64,000 bases of DNA from UBA8337 sp965221415 (GTDB lineage Bacteria > Pseudomonadota > Alphaproteobacteria > RS24), in NCBI GenBank assembly GCA_965221415.1, contig OZ244887.1, positions 1,488,001-1,552,000 on the forward strand, read 5' to 3'. The notes beneath the pieces are model-generated. The model searched no databases. It was given only the letters and a program-made list of their open reading frames with translations, and had not been told where the DNA came from. Position numbers and translations under genes: made by a program. This document shows positions 17,228-26,908 of this stretch, in pieces (position 1 is the first letter of the stretch; each line of letters starts with the position of its first letter).

Positions 17228-19075
17228 ATGGGGGCTGCTTTGAGCCAACCAACTGCTAAAGGTGACGACACCGTCACGCACAATCAAAAGCATGACGTGC
17301 AAGCCCGTTATCACGCCAGACGTTCGCAAGCACTCGCCCTGATTGAGCGCATGTTGCGCAGCTATTTGCGTCCCTATCTTGGCCTTTTGGCACTGTCTGT
17401 CCTCGCCAATATTATCGTCGCGGCCACGGCGGGCGCGATACCTTGGCTTATCCAACTCGCGGTTGATGAAGTGTTCAACAACAAAAACGAAACCATGCTT
17501 TTGGTCGTCCCCATTGGCGTGATGGTCGTGTCACTGTTTCGCGGCGGCGCGACTTACATCTCTAATATAATTATGAACTTTGTCGGCCAACGCTCGACCT
17601 CTAATTTGCAGCAAGATTTATTCGCACGCTTGGTACGCGGCGACCTCGCTTACGTATCGAGCCAGCATTCGGGCATCTATATTTCACTCTTTATGAATGA
17701 TGTCACGCGCCTGCGCGACACCCTATCAAACACCATCATCACACTGGCGCGTCACTTGCTCACAATCATCGCGCTCATCATCTTTATGTTCACGGTCAAC
17801 TGGCATTTGGCACTCGTTTACACACTGATTGTTGTGCCGCTCGGCATTGTCGCTATGGGTCGCCTCGGCAAGGTAACGCGCACCGCATCGCGTCAGGGGC
17901 TGGAAGAAACCGGCGAATTATCAACGCTGATTTCTGAAACCCTATCAGGCTTGCGCATCGTAAAAGCCTATGGTCAGGAAAACGAACAAATCAACCGCGC
18001 CGCCGCAACCATCAATAAAGTATTAGAACACACCATGCGCGCCCTTCGTGCGCGCGCCACCGCCAGTCCCGCGATTGAAACATTGTCTGGAATCGCCACC
18101 GCCATCATTATTTTTGTCGGCGGGTATCAATCCATGCAAGGTAATTTAACAGCCGGCGAGTTTATCGGTTTTATCACCGCCCTGCTGATGGTCTATCAAC
18201 CGCTGCGCTCGGTCGCCAATCTGCAAACCATCCTACAAGAAGGCGTATCGGCAGGTAAGCGCGTCTTCGCTATTCTCGACCAACAAGACACCATTATCGA
18301 AGACCGTGACGCGCCGCTTTTAAAAGTCAGCGCTGGCAAAGTCGTGTTCGACAATGTCCGCTTTCAATATGAAGGCCGTGAATATCCCGCCCTCAACAAT
18401 ATTTCCATTGAAGTCCCCGCCGGCCAAAATATCGCTCTGGTGGGCGCGTCAGGGTCGGGCAAGTCAACGCTGCTCAATCTCGCGCTGCGTTTCTTTGATG
18501 TCAACGATGGCAAAATCGAAATTGACGGGCAGAATATCCGCGATGTCTCACTGGAAAGCCTGCGCGACGCTACCGCTCTGGTCACCCAAGACCCGTTTTT
18601 ATTCGATGATACCATCGCCAATAATATCACTTACGGTAAAGACGGGGTCGCCCAAGCTGATATAGAACGCGTCGCACGCCAAGCCGCCGCGCATGATTTC
18701 ATCACCGAGATGCCCGAGGGCTACAATACGCGGGTTGGCGAAAGCGGCTTGCGTCTATCTGGTGGCCAAAAGCAACGCATCGCCATCGCGCGCGCCATGT
18801 TGAAAGACGCGCCCATTCTGCTGCTTGATGAGGCAACCTCGGCGCTCGATACCGCCTCTGAACAAAAAGTCCAAACCGCCCTCACCGAATTGATGAAAGG
18901 GCGCACATCGCTGGTGATTGCCCACCGCCTATCAACCATCATCCGCGCTGACCGCATTTTCGTGCTGCAAGAAGGCCAAGTCGTCGAAAGCGGCACACAC
19001 GCCGAATTGCTCGCGCAAGAAGGCGTCTATGCCGACCTGCACCGCAAGCAATTCGCCGATGGAGACGCACCATGA
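17228..19075 (+). CDS. ABC exporter, MsbA-like (probable lipid A flippase)
   Basis: A fused permease-ATPase half-transporter of 615 residues with six N-terminal membrane helices. The nucleotide-binding domain holds Walker A GASGSGKST (about 407-415), signature LSGGQKQR, Walker B ILLLDEATSALD and the switch histidine in VIAHRLST. It overlaps waaA by 4 nt, and lpxK follows; this three-gene unit makes and exports Kdo-lipid A, so an MsbA function is likely. I accept the ATG at 17228, but methionine or valine codons a little downstream are also possible starts. Confidence 0.9.
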   Translation: MGAALSQPTAKGDDTVTHNQKHDVQARYHARRSQALALIERMLRSYLRPYLGLLALSVLANIIVAATAGAIPWLIQLAVDEVFNNKNETMLLVVPIGVMVVSLFRGGATYISNIIMNFVGQRSTSNLQQDLFARLVRGDLAYVSSQHSGIYISLFMNDVTRLRDTLSNTIITLARHLLTIIALIIFMFTVNWHLALVYTLIVVPLGIVAMGRLGKVTRTASRQGLEETGELSTLISETLSGLRIVKAYGQENEQINRAAATINKVLEHTMRALRARATASPAIETLSGIATAIIIFVGGYQSMQGNLTAGEFIGFITALLMVYQPLRSVANLQTILQEGVSAGKRVFAILDQQDTIIEDRDAPLLKVSAGKVVFDNVRFQYEGREYPALNNISIEVPAGQNIALVGASGSGKSTLLNLALRFFDVNDGKIEIDGQNIRDVSLESLRDATALVTQDPFLFDDTIANNITYGKDGVAQADIERVARQAAAHDFITEMPEGYNTRVGESGLRLSGGQKQRIAIARAMLKDAPILLLDEATSALDTASEQKVQTALTELMKGRTSLVIAHRLSTIIRADRIFVLQEGQVVESGTHAELLAQEGVYADLHRKQFADGDAP

Positions 19076-20403
19076 TTGCGCTGCGGCTATATCAAATCTT
19101 TACTTTCCTCATGGCACCGCTTGTGCATCTCGCCCTCATCCGCCGAGTTGCACAAGGGCGCGAAGATAAAGCCCGCCTGCGTGAACGCTTTGGCCGTGCC
19201 TCGATAAAACGTCCGCACGGGCATCTGGTCTGGGTGCATGCGGTTAGCGTCGGCGAAACCAATTCCGTGCTGCCCCTCATCGAAGATATTTTGACCACCC
19301 GCCCCGCCCAAAACGTGTTGCTCACCACGACGACCGTCGCCTCGGCAAGCGTCGTGGCGCGTTATCAATCCGCGCATCCAGATTTTCGTGGCCGCCTGAA
19401 GCATCAGTTTAACGCATTTGACCGCGCCGCTTATGTCGCCGCCTTCCTGACCCATTGGCAACCCGATGCGGCGTTTCAAGTCGAAAGTGAATTATGGCCA
19501 AACACCATCACCGCCTGCGCTCAGCGCAAGATTCCGCTGATTATGGTCAATGGCCGCCTGTCGCCGCACAGCGTCAAGCGATGGCAGAAAATACCATCCG
19601 CCATACGCTATTTGCTCAATAAGTTTTCAATATTGATAGCGCAAGACACCACCACCGCCGCGCTGCTCGAAGCATTGGGGCTTAAAAATATCAAAACCCT
19701 TGGCAATCTAAAGCTCGATGCGCCGCCCCTTAATGTCGACGAGGCCGCGCTTTCTGAATTGCAAGAAACCTTGGCAGACCGCCCACGATTTGTGGCGGCT
19801 AGCACGCATATTGGCGAAGAAATCCAGATTGGCGAAGCCCATCGCATGATAAAAGACACACAGCCCAATATGCTGACCCTTATCGCGCCTCGTCATCCTG
19901 AGCGCGGCGATAAGCTGGCGGCTGAATTGCGCAGCGCAGGCTTTGCACTGGCGCAGCGCAGTCGGGGCGAGATGCCCGATGCCGATACTGATATTTATCT
20001 GCTCGACACATTGGGCGAACTTGGCCTGTTCTATCGGCTGAGCGATATCGTGTTTATGGGGGGCAGCTTGGTGCCGCATGGCGGACACAACCCGATTGAA
20101 GCCGCCCGACTGGAATGTACGATTTTACACGGGCCGCATGTCGAAAATTTTCAAGAAATATTCGATGCGCTCTCGGCCTGCAAAGCCGTCACGCCAATCT
20201 CGGATGCCGCTACTCTAGCCGCGCAAATCAAAGCTTTCATCCAAGCCCCCGCCAGTGCCAAACAAATCGCCGAAGCAGCGAAAACCTATGCGCATCAGGA
20301 AAACGGCGCGCGCGCCCGTACGCTCGATGCGCTGACACCCTATTTATGCGACCCCTCGGCAGACCCCGTCGCGCCGCAAGCCTATGAAGCGCATGATGGC
20401 TGA
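19072..20403 (+). CDS. waaA: 3-deoxy-D-manno-octulosonic-acid transferase
   Basis: A GT30-family Kdo transferase (KdtA) that adds Kdo to lipid IVA at the inner membrane. The 443 residues begin with a membrane anchor and show RERFGRA, WVHAVSVGETNSVLPL and the C-terminal GGSLVPHGGHNPIEAA signature. The ATG overlaps the ABC exporter stop by 4 nt, and lpxK starts inside its end, so the three genes form one unit. Confidence 0.96.
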   Translation: MIALRLYQIFTFLMAPLVHLALIRRVAQGREDKARLRERFGRASIKRPHGHLVWVHAVSVGETNSVLPLIEDILTTRPAQNVLLTTTTVASASVVARYQSAHPDFRGRLKHQFNAFDRAAYVAAFLTHWQPDAAFQVESELWPNTITACAQRKIPLIMVNGRLSPHSVKRWQKIPSAIRYLLNKFSILIAQDTTTAALLEALGLKNIKTLGNLKLDAPPLNVDEAALSELQETLADRPRFVAASTHIGEEIQIGEAHRMIKDTQPNMLTLIAPRHPERGDKLAAELRSAGFALAQRSRGEMPDADTDIYLLDTLGELGLFYRLSDIVFMGGSLVPHGGHNPIEAARLECTILHGPHVENFQEIFDALSACKAVTPISDAATLAAQIKAFIQAPASAKQIAEAAKTYAHQENGARARTLDALTPYLCDPSADPVAPQAYEAHDG

Positions 20404-21421
20404 ACCGCGTTTCTGGCAATCAAAAGCCCATCCGTTTAGCCTTGGGTTGCTGCCACTGAGTTGGCTTTATAGCGGCGTGGAAAAACTCAACCGCCGCCTG
20501 ACCCACACGCAGCACCCGGGAAAGCCCGTGATTTGCATCGGCAATTTAACCGCAGGCGGGGCAGGAAAAACACCGACGGTGCAATTGGTCACAAAATGGC
20601 TGCGCGATGCGGGGCGAACACCGGCGATATTATCGCGTGGGTTCGGCGGAAGCGTGCGCACGCCTTTGCGGGTTGACCCCGCCTGCCACACAGCCGCGCA
20701 AATAGGCGACGAGCCGCTTATGCTGGCCGCCGATTGCGCCGTTTATGTTGGCGCTGACCGACATAAAACGCTGCGACTGGCCGCCCGCGATGGCGCTGAT
20801 ATCATGGTCAAAGATGACGGGTTTCAAAACCCATCCATGGCGCATCATTTTAATCTGATTGTGGTGGATGGAGCGACGGGCATCGGAAACGGACGCTTGC
20901 TTCCTGCCGGCCCTTTGCGTCAAAACCTATCGGTTGCGCTCGATAGGCTCGATGCGCTACTGGTCATTGGGCAACCGACGCACGCTAGCCTTAGCGCGCT
21001 CATCGCGCGCATCGAAGCATTAGGCAAGCAGGTGTTTTACGGACGCATCATCAGCGACAAAAAAGGCACGGGCGCGGTACACGGCTTTTGCGGCATCGCC
21101 AAGCCTGAAAAATTTGCCGCAAGCCTCGCCGCCCAAGGCTATGACGTAGTCGGCTTTACCGCTTTTAAAGACCACCATATGTTTAGCGAAGCCGATGCGG
21201 AAAAACTATTGGCCGCCGAACACCCCCTCATCACCACGCAAAAAGATATGGCGCGTTTGGCGGGCGCACCCGAAGGCTCGGCACGCGCGCGCTTGGCGAG
21301 GGTCGCGCACGTGCTGCCGATTTCATTAGAGATTGACGACACCGAATCCGAAAAATTACGCGCCCTCATGCACGCGGCCATCACCGCCAAGCAAACCAAC
21401 CAGCCTTATAAGCTTTATTGA
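20384..21421 (+). CDS. lpxK: Tetraacyldisaccharide 4'-kinase
   Basis: The membrane-associated lipid A 4'-kinase. The Walker A-like site is GNLTAGGAGKTPTVQL near residue 55, followed by the family signatures ILSRGFGGS and VKDDGFQNPS. The 345-residue length is normal. Starts at 20384, 20393 and 20396 are all possible and all overlap the end of waaA by 8-20 nt. The 3' end overlaps the convergent M23 peptidase gene by 7 bp. Confidence 0.96.
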   Translation: MKRMMAEPRFWQSKAHPFSLGLLPLSWLYSGVEKLNRRLTHTQHPGKPVICIGNLTAGGAGKTPTVQLVTKWLRDAGRTPAILSRGFGGSVRTPLRVDPACHTAAQIGDEPLMLAADCAVYVGADRHKTLRLAARDGADIMVKDDGFQNPSMAHHFNLIVVDGATGIGNGRLLPAGPLRQNLSVALDRLDALLVIGQPTHASLSALIARIEALGKQVFYGRIISDKKGTGAVHGFCGIAKPEKFAASLAAQGYDVVGFTAFKDHHMFSEADAEKLLAAEHPLITTQKDMARLAGAPEGSARARLARVAHVLPISLEIDDTESEKLRALMHAAITAKQTNQPYKLY

Positions 21422-22236
21422 GTGGGCGTACCCGTAGCCACGAGGGCGGGGTCGATGCGTTGGCCGCGCCAGAACATCCGCCAATCAAGATGCGGGCCCG
21501 TTGAGCGCCCCGTCGAGCCGACCGTCGCGATAATATCGCCGGCTTGCACAACATCGCCGACCTGCACTTTCAGCGTGTCGAGATGCAAAAACGCCGAGGT
21601 GACTTTCAGCCCGTGGTCGAGAAAAATAAGCCCCCCCTCAAAATACATATCTGGCTCTGCCAAAGTGACTTTTCCAGAAGCCGGCGCAATCACTGCTGTG
21701 CCGCGCGGGGCGGCTATATCAATGCCGAAATGAGGGCGACCCGCTGCGCCATTATAAAATCTCTGGCTGCCATACACGCCGCTAATGCGTCCCTTCACCG
21801 GCCAGATGAAATCTTGCGCGAAACCATCTTTGCGACTGTCAATTTTGCGTGCCGCACGTTTCAGCTTGCCTTGTGCGATAATGCGCGGCAATTCTGACTC
21901 GGGCGGCGTGACCAGTGCAGGCGGCAGACCATCAATGCGCTGAATCTTATAGCTGCGCTTTTTTAACGCCACCTCCAGCGTGTGACTTTTCCCTTTGCGG
22001 GTGAACGCAAGCTGATGGGAAAGCGCTGCATCGCGACCAAAGCCGAACACGGTATGCTGCCCGACTTGCGGCAAGGCCTCGCCGTTAAGACTGGCGGTCG
22101 TGTCTGGTGTCAGCTGCAAAACGACCATGCCGCCTTGGGTCAGCTGCCCCTCCCAATGGGTGACAAATTGCGCGGGCAAATCGAACGCCTGCGCGTTCCC
22201 AAGCATCAGCATCAATGCGATACACCATTTATGCAT
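21415..22236 (-). CDS. Exported M23 (LytM) family peptidase
   Basis: A 273-residue protein with a signal peptide (about residues 1-17) and a C-terminal LytM domain. The zinc ligands are in HFGIDIAAPRGT (HxxxD) and HLDWRMFW (HxH-type). An intact site suggests an active murein endopeptidase or amidase activator in the periplasm. It overlaps the DUF2093 gene by 8 nt at its 5' end and lies in a minus-strand unit after xseA. The exact peptidoglycan bond it cuts is unknown. Confidence 0.9.
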   Translation of the reverse strand: MHKWCIALMLMLGNAQAFDLPAQFVTHWEGQLTQGGMVVLQLTPDTTASLNGEALPQVGQHTVFGFGRDAALSHQLAFTRKGKSHTLEVALKKRSYKIQRIDGLPPALVTPPESELPRIIAQGKLKRAARKIDSRKDGFAQDFIWPVKGRISGVYGSQRFYNGAAGRPHFGIDIAAPRGTAVIAPASGKVTLAEPDMYFEGGLIFLDHGLKVTSAFLHLDTLKVQVGDVVQAGDIIATVGSTGRSTGPHLDWRMFWRGQRIDPALVATGTPTQ

Positions 22237-22435
22237 CTTGATTATGCGCCAGTTCGGCTTTCATCGACGCGGTGGCATCAAGATAGGCTTCCTGACGGTC
22301 GACGCTCCAATAGCGCAAATCCTCTAACGCGATTTTCTCGCCCGTGACGGCGCACAAAACATAAGCACCCAGCATCAGCACATCGAAATCGCCATCGAGA
22401 TATTTTAGCTTGGCTTCGCCACCCGTCATAACCAT
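22229..22435 (-). CDS. DUF2093 family small protein
   Basis: A 68-residue protein matching the DUF2093 family of small alphaproteobacterial proteins, with the pattern EAKLKYLDGDFDVLMLG, CAVTGEKI and LRYWSVDRQEAY. It has no signal peptide or membrane helix. The function is unknown. It lies between xseA (13 bp) and the LytM peptidase (8 bp overlap) on the same strand, a frequent association for the family. Confidence 0.85.
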   Translation of the reverse strand: MVMTGGEAKLKYLDGDFDVLMLGAYVLCAVTGEKIALEDLRYWSVDRQEAYLDATASMKAELAHNQDA

Positions 22436-22448
22436 CTCCTATTTGGCG

Positions 22449-23891
22449 CTACAATAACTGACCCTGACCGCTATCGCCAGTCGGTTTTGGTTTCTTCTTG
22501 GGCTTCTTTTTAGGTTGAGGCTTGGATGCGCCACCCTCTTCCACGCGGGCGCGGACGGCTTCGTCGGCGGCCAATCGAATATCGAGCAGGCTGTCAGGGG
22601 GGGCTTGCGCGGCACGGCGCAGAGGCTTTCCAGCTTCATCCAAAACAAGCGCAAACCCGCGTTCTAAAACGCTTTCATGGCTCAACAAACGCAATTGGCG
22701 TGCGCCTGCATCCAATCGGGCACGGTGACGCTTCAGCTGTTCGCCCGTTTGCAATCGAGCGCGTTGCATCAGCGCATGTGAAGCATCGGTCAAATGAGCC
22801 ACCCGTAATTTCAGTGCCGTCGGCGTGAGCTGCGCGACAATGCGCTCAAAGCCTGCCGTGTGCGTGTTTATATTCGCTTGCAGCGCGCCGCCCAATCTTT
22901 GCCCCCACGTATCGAGCTTTTGTATCGGCAAGGCGAGCATGTCCTCCAATTTGGGAAGCCCCCGCGCCAGTCCCGCGACATGGCTGCGTTCATGCTCCAA
23001 GCGACGCGTTTGCGCACGCATCAGGCGCGTGGCAAAATCATTCACCTGCGCCACCAAATCCGCACGCACAGGCACTGCCATTTCAGCCGCCGCCGTTGGT
23101 GTCGGCGCACGTTGGTCGGCCGCATAATCGCTCAAAGTGGTGTCGGTCTCATGCCCCACGGCAGAGATTATCGGAATATCCGACTGCGCAATCGCCCGCA
23201 CCACAATCTCCTCGTTAAAGCCCCATAAATCCTCAAGCGAACCGCCACCGCGTGCGATAATCAGCACATCGGGACGCGCCTCTAATGCGTTAAAACCTGC
23301 GATGGCATCGGCCACTTCGGCGGCGCATGTCTCGCCTTGCACCCGCACCGGCCAGACCAGCACATCGCGCGGGAAACGGTCGGATAAGCGGTGCAAAATA
23401 TCGCGAATGACCGCCCCGCTCGGACTGGTCACCAGACCGATACTCTGGGGCAAAAAGGGAAGCGGTTTTTTGTGCGCCGCATCAAACAAGCCTTCCGCTG
23501 TTAGTTGTTTTTTACGCGCCTCGAGCAGTGCCATCAACGCGCCTTCACCGGCTGGCTCCATGCTATCGACAATCAGCTGATACCGCGACTGACCCGCAAA
23601 CGTCGTCAGCTTGCCCGTCATAATGACTTCAAGCCCTTGCTCGGGCTGCATCGACAATTTCTGCGCCGTCCCCTTCCACATCACCGCAGACAGCACCGCC
23701 TTATCGTCTTTGACATCAAAATAGACATGCCCCGACGCTGGCCGCGATACGCGTCCCAACTCGCCGCGCACCCGCACGCGCCCAAAGCTATCTTCGACGA
23801 GCCGCTTTATCTGGCCAGATAATTCAGAGACCGACAGCTCTATAAGATTATCCCCCGCCGCGCTCACATCTGCTTTTGTATCACTTTCCAT
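22449..23891 (-). CDS. xseA: Exodeoxyribonuclease VII large subunit
   Basis: The catalytic subunit of exonuclease VII, which degrades single-stranded DNA. The 480 residues begin with the OB-fold domain (GRVRVRGELGRVSRPASGHVYF); the nuclease core follows, with IGLVTSPSGAVIRDIL, ARGGGSLEDLWGFNEE and SAVGHETDTTLSDYAADQRAPTPTAAAE split across it. An unusual low-complexity tail of alternating Pro and Lys (about 457-470) ends the protein. Its start is divergent from purD across 85 bp of AT-rich sequence. The small subunit xseB is not in the window. Confidence 0.96.
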   Translation of the reverse strand: MESDTKADVSAAGDNLIELSVSELSGQIKRLVEDSFGRVRVRGELGRVSRPASGHVYFDVKDDKAVLSAVMWKGTAQKLSMQPEQGLEVIMTGKLTTFAGQSRYQLIVDSMEPAGEGALMALLEARKKQLTAEGLFDAAHKKPLPFLPQSIGLVTSPSGAVIRDILHRLSDRFPRDVLVWPVRVQGETCAAEVADAIAGFNALEARPDVLIIARGGGSLEDLWGFNEEIVVRAIAQSDIPIISAVGHETDTTLSDYAADQRAPTPTAAAEMAVPVRADLVAQVNDFATRLMRAQTRRLEHERSHVAGLARGLPKLEDMLALPIQKLDTWGQRLGGALQANINTHTAGFERIVAQLTPTALKLRVAHLTDASHALMQRARLQTGEQLKRHRARLDAGARQLRLLSHESVLERGFALVLDEAGKPLRRAAQAPPDSLLDIRLAADEAVRARVEEGGASKPQPKKKPKKKPKPTGDSGQGQLL

Positions 23892-23976
23892 GCGTTTCCA
23901 TCTTTGGTCATAATATGATAATAACGAAGCACCAATTTATCACGCTCGGCAGCATATTGAAACAAAGGCAATAAAG

Positions 23977-25269
23977 ATGAAACGCAATATTCTGGTTCTG
24001 GGGTCGGGGGGGCGTGAGCATGCTCTATGCTGGAAAATCGCCCAAAGCCCGCTTCTCGATACGCTTTACTGCGCCCCCGGCAATGGCGGCACGGCTCAGC
24101 TTGCGCATAATATCGCCCTCGACGCAGATACCCATGGCGCGGTGATTGATTTTTGCAAAGAAAAAGCGATTGGACTCGTCGTCGTCGGCCCAGAAGGACC
24201 ACTGGTCGCCGGGCTTGTCGATGCGCTGACGGCTGAGAACATCGCAACTTTCGGACCAACAAAAATGGCGGCACAATTAGAAGGCTCGAAAGGCTACACG
24301 AAAGACTTGTGCGCCGAGGCCAATATCCCGACAGCCGCCTATGGTCGTTTTGATAATGCCCGCGCCGCCCTCGATTATCTCGATACCCAAAGCGCGCCGA
24401 TTGTCGTAAAAGCCGATGGTTTGGCAGCCGGCAAAGGTGTGATTATCGCCGAGACCATCGACCAAGCCCGCGCCGCCGTCGAGGATATTTTTGACGGGGC
24501 GTTTGGCCAAGCTGGTGCCGAATTGGTGATTGAAGAATTCATGACGGGTGAAGAAGCCAGTTTTTTTGTGCTATGCGATGGCGAAAATGCTTTGCCGCTT
24601 GCCACGGCGCAAGACCATAAACGCGTCGGCGATGGCGACACGGGCGCAAATACGGGCGGCATGGGCGCTTATTCGCCCGCCTCGATTATGACCCCCGATT
24701 TGATTGAAGCCGCCATGGAAACCATCATCAAGCCGACTTTGGCGACCATGGCGCAGCGCGGCGCACCCTATCGCGGCGTGCTTTATGCTGGCCTCATATT
24801 GACCGATACAGGCCCGAAACTGATAGAATATAACGCCCGCTTCGGCGACCCTGAATGTCAGGTATTGATGCGGCGTTTAAAAAGCGACATTGTGCCTGCA
24901 CTGGAAGCAGCCGCTTCTGGCTCGCTCGCAAATCTGGTGCTAGACTGGCACGACGATATGGCGATAACCGTCGTCATGGCCGCGCAAGGCTATCCCAGCA
25001 CTTATGAAAAAGGCAGCGTGATTAGCGACCTCGACAAAGTAAATGCCGACACCATCGTGTTTCATGCAGGCACGGCGCGTGCCGAAGACGGTACGATAAG
25101 CGCTGTCGGCGGGCGCGTGTTGAATGTCACGACGCGTGGCAAAACAGTAGCCTTGGCGCAGGCAAATGCGTATGCTGACATTGATAAAATTACGTGGCCG
25201 CAGGGGTTTTGCCGCCGCGACATTGGCTGGCGCGAAGTCGCGCGCGAGCATAAAACGAAAACTGTTTAG
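23977..25269 (+). CDS. purD: Phosphoribosylamine-glycine ligase
   Basis: GAR synthetase of purine biosynthesis, an ATP-grasp enzyme of 430 residues, the usual length. Diagnostic segments are the N-terminal LGSGGREHALCWKI, VVGPEGPLVAGL, the ATP-grasp loop VKADGLAAGKGV and EYNARFGDPECQVLM. An AAAG sequence precedes the ATG. It is followed 12 bp later by the phosphotransferase gene, which may be co-transcribed. Confidence 0.97.
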   Translation: MKRNILVLGSGGREHALCWKIAQSPLLDTLYCAPGNGGTAQLAHNIALDADTHGAVIDFCKEKAIGLVVVGPEGPLVAGLVDALTAENIATFGPTKMAAQLEGSKGYTKDLCAEANIPTAAYGRFDNARAALDYLDTQSAPIVVKADGLAAGKGVIIAETIDQARAAVEDIFDGAFGQAGAELVIEEFMTGEEASFFVLCDGENALPLATAQDHKRVGDGDTGANTGGMGAYSPASIMTPDLIEAAMETIIKPTLATMAQRGAPYRGVLYAGLILTDTGPKLIEYNARFGDPECQVLMRRLKSDIVPALEAAASGSLANLVLDWHDDMAITVVMAAQGYPSTYEKGSVISDLDKVNADTIVFHAGTARAEDGTISAVGGRVLNVTTRGKTVALAQANAYADIDKITWPQGFCRRDIGWREVAREHKTKTV

Positions 25270-25281
25270 GGAGACAGGCTG

Positions 25282-26358
25282 ATGAAAGACGAAGGCGTTG
25301 AAAAATTTGGGGGGACGAAAGACGTCGCCGACACCCATAAATTTGACGAAGCAAAGCTAGAGGAATATGCCGCCGCGCATGTCGATGGTTTTGAAGGCCC
25401 GCTAGAAGTCCGCCAGTTCAAAGGCGGCCAGTCTAACCCGACCTATCAGCTGATTACGCCCAGTAAAAAATATGTGATGCGGCGCAAACCGCCCGGCAAA
25501 TTGCTGCCCTCGGCGCACGCCGTTGACCGCGAATATAAAGTCATCACCGCTTTGGGCAAAATTGGGTTTCCCGTGCCGCGCACTTATTGCATGTGCGAGG
25601 ACGAAAGCATCACCGGCACGATTTTTTATATTATGGACATGGTCGACGGACGCATTTTGTGGGACCCACAACTGCCCGATATCGACACACAAGGCCGCCG
25701 CCCCATTTTTGAAGCAAAAATCGCGACTCTGGCGCAGCTACACAATGCCGATTACGAAGCTATCGGACTGGCGGACTTCGGCAAGCCGGGCAATTATTTC
25801 GCGCGCCAAATCTCGCGTTGGACAAAACAATATCAGCTCTCCGAGACGCAAAATATCGACAGCATGAACAAGCTTATCGACTGGCTGCCGAACAATATCC
25901 AAGGCGGCGACGAAGTATCGATTGTGCATGGCGATTACCGTCTCGACAATATGGTGCTGCACCCAAGCGAACCAAAAGTGGCTGCCGTGCTAGACTGGGA
26001 ACTCTCAACGCTCGGTCATCCCTTGGGCGATTTCACCTATCACTTAATGCAGTGGTATATGCCCAATGAGGCCGGCAACACAAACACGCTGATGGGCTGC
26101 GATTTTGACGCGCTGAACATTCCAGATGCGGCAGAATATACGCGGATTTATTGCCAGCACACAGGCCGCGACGAGATTGAAAATCTCGACTATTACATCG
26201 CCTATAATATGTTTCGACTGGCGGGCATTTTGCAAGGTATTGTCGGGCGTGTGCGCGATGGCACAGCCTCCAACGCTCACGCCGCCGCCATGGAAGACCG
26301 CGTCAAACCATTATCAGATATGGGCTGGGATTATGCGATGAAAGCAGGTGCCGTATAG
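25282..26358 (+). CDS. Phosphotransferase family protein (ACAD10/11 kinase-domain type)
   Basis: A 358-residue aminoglycoside-phosphotransferase-fold kinase with RQFKGGQSNPTYQL (nucleotide loop), the catalytic IVHGDYRLDNMVLHP and the metal-binding AVLDWELSTLGHPLGDFTY. These features match the kinase half of mammalian ACAD10/ACAD11 and the bacterial LvaA type, which phosphorylate 4-hydroxyacyl-CoAs. A matching acyl-CoA dehydrogenase lies at 28261, so the two may form one split pathway. It is 12 bp downstream of purD with GGGAGA before its start. The substrate is inferred from homologues, not shown. Confidence 0.82.
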   Translation: MKDEGVEKFGGTKDVADTHKFDEAKLEEYAAAHVDGFEGPLEVRQFKGGQSNPTYQLITPSKKYVMRRKPPGKLLPSAHAVDREYKVITALGKIGFPVPRTYCMCEDESITGTIFYIMDMVDGRILWDPQLPDIDTQGRRPIFEAKIATLAQLHNADYEAIGLADFGKPGNYFARQISRWTKQYQLSETQNIDSMNKLIDWLPNNIQGGDEVSIVHGDYRLDNMVLHPSEPKVAAVLDWELSTLGHPLGDFTYHLMQWYMPNEAGNTNTLMGCDFDALNIPDAAEYTRIYCQHTGRDEIENLDYYIAYNMFRLAGILQGIVGRVRDGTASNAHAAAMEDRVKPLSDMGWDYAMKAGAV

Positions 26359-26362
26359 CGGC

Positions 26363-26908
26363 TCACGATAGCGCGAAAAAAATAAGCTGCGTGTCGCCCT
26401 TAATCCGCCTATCGACTTCCGTAAAACCCTGCGGTGCGGCAAACGCCGTGCGCTTGTCTTCCTCAACAATCACCAAAGCATCTTGCGCCAACCAATCGCC
26501 CACCAAAGCCGCCGCCAAAGCCTGCTCGCCAAGACCTTTGCGATAAGGCGGGTCAACAAACACCAAATCATAGGGTGCATCGCTATTAGCCCCAAGTCTG
26601 GTGGCATCGCGCCGCACAATTTTGCTGCACGCCATCGCGTTACAACTTTCGATATTATCGCTCATGGCGGCATGTGCCGAATTTTGCGTTTCGACAAAGA
26701 GACAAAAATCTGCCCCCCGCGACAAGGCTTCAAGCCCTAGCGCGCCCGTGCCAGCAAATAAATCAAGCACCCGCAGCGCGTCGAAATCAAGCCGCGAGGT
26801 CAATATCGAAAACAACGCCTCACGATTGCGGTCTGTTGTGGGGCGCGTGGCATCACCCTTCGGCGCAACCAAGCGCGTGCCGCGCCACTTACCGCCGACC
26901 ACGCGCAT
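26363..26908 (-). CDS. rsmD: 16S rRNA (guanine966-N2)-methyltransferase
   Basis: A Rossmann-fold N2-guanine methyltransferase acting on G966 of 16S rRNA. Motif I is LDLFAGTGALGLEALSRGA and the catalytic motif IV is VFVDPPYRKG. I prefer the ATG at 26908 (MRVVGGKWRGTRL), the conserved family start, giving 181 residues; an ATG at 26938 adds ten residues and more overlap. Either way it begins inside the end of the pseudouridine synthase gene. It converges on the phosphotransferase, with 4 bp between stops. Confidence 0.95.
   Translation of the reverse strand: MRVVGGKWRGTRLVAPKGDATRPTTDRNREALFSILTSRLDFDALRVLDLFAGTGALGLEALSRGADFCLFVETQNSAHAAMSDNIESCNAMACSKIVRRDATRLGANSDAPYDLVFVDPPYRKGLGEQALAAALVGDWLAQDALVIVEEDKRTAFAAPQGFTEVDRRIKGDTQLIFFALS

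Noticed and set aside
17228..21421. msbA-waaA-lpxK unit considered as something novel
   Set aside because: It is a well-known arrangement of lipid A/Kdo genes and needs no special explanation.
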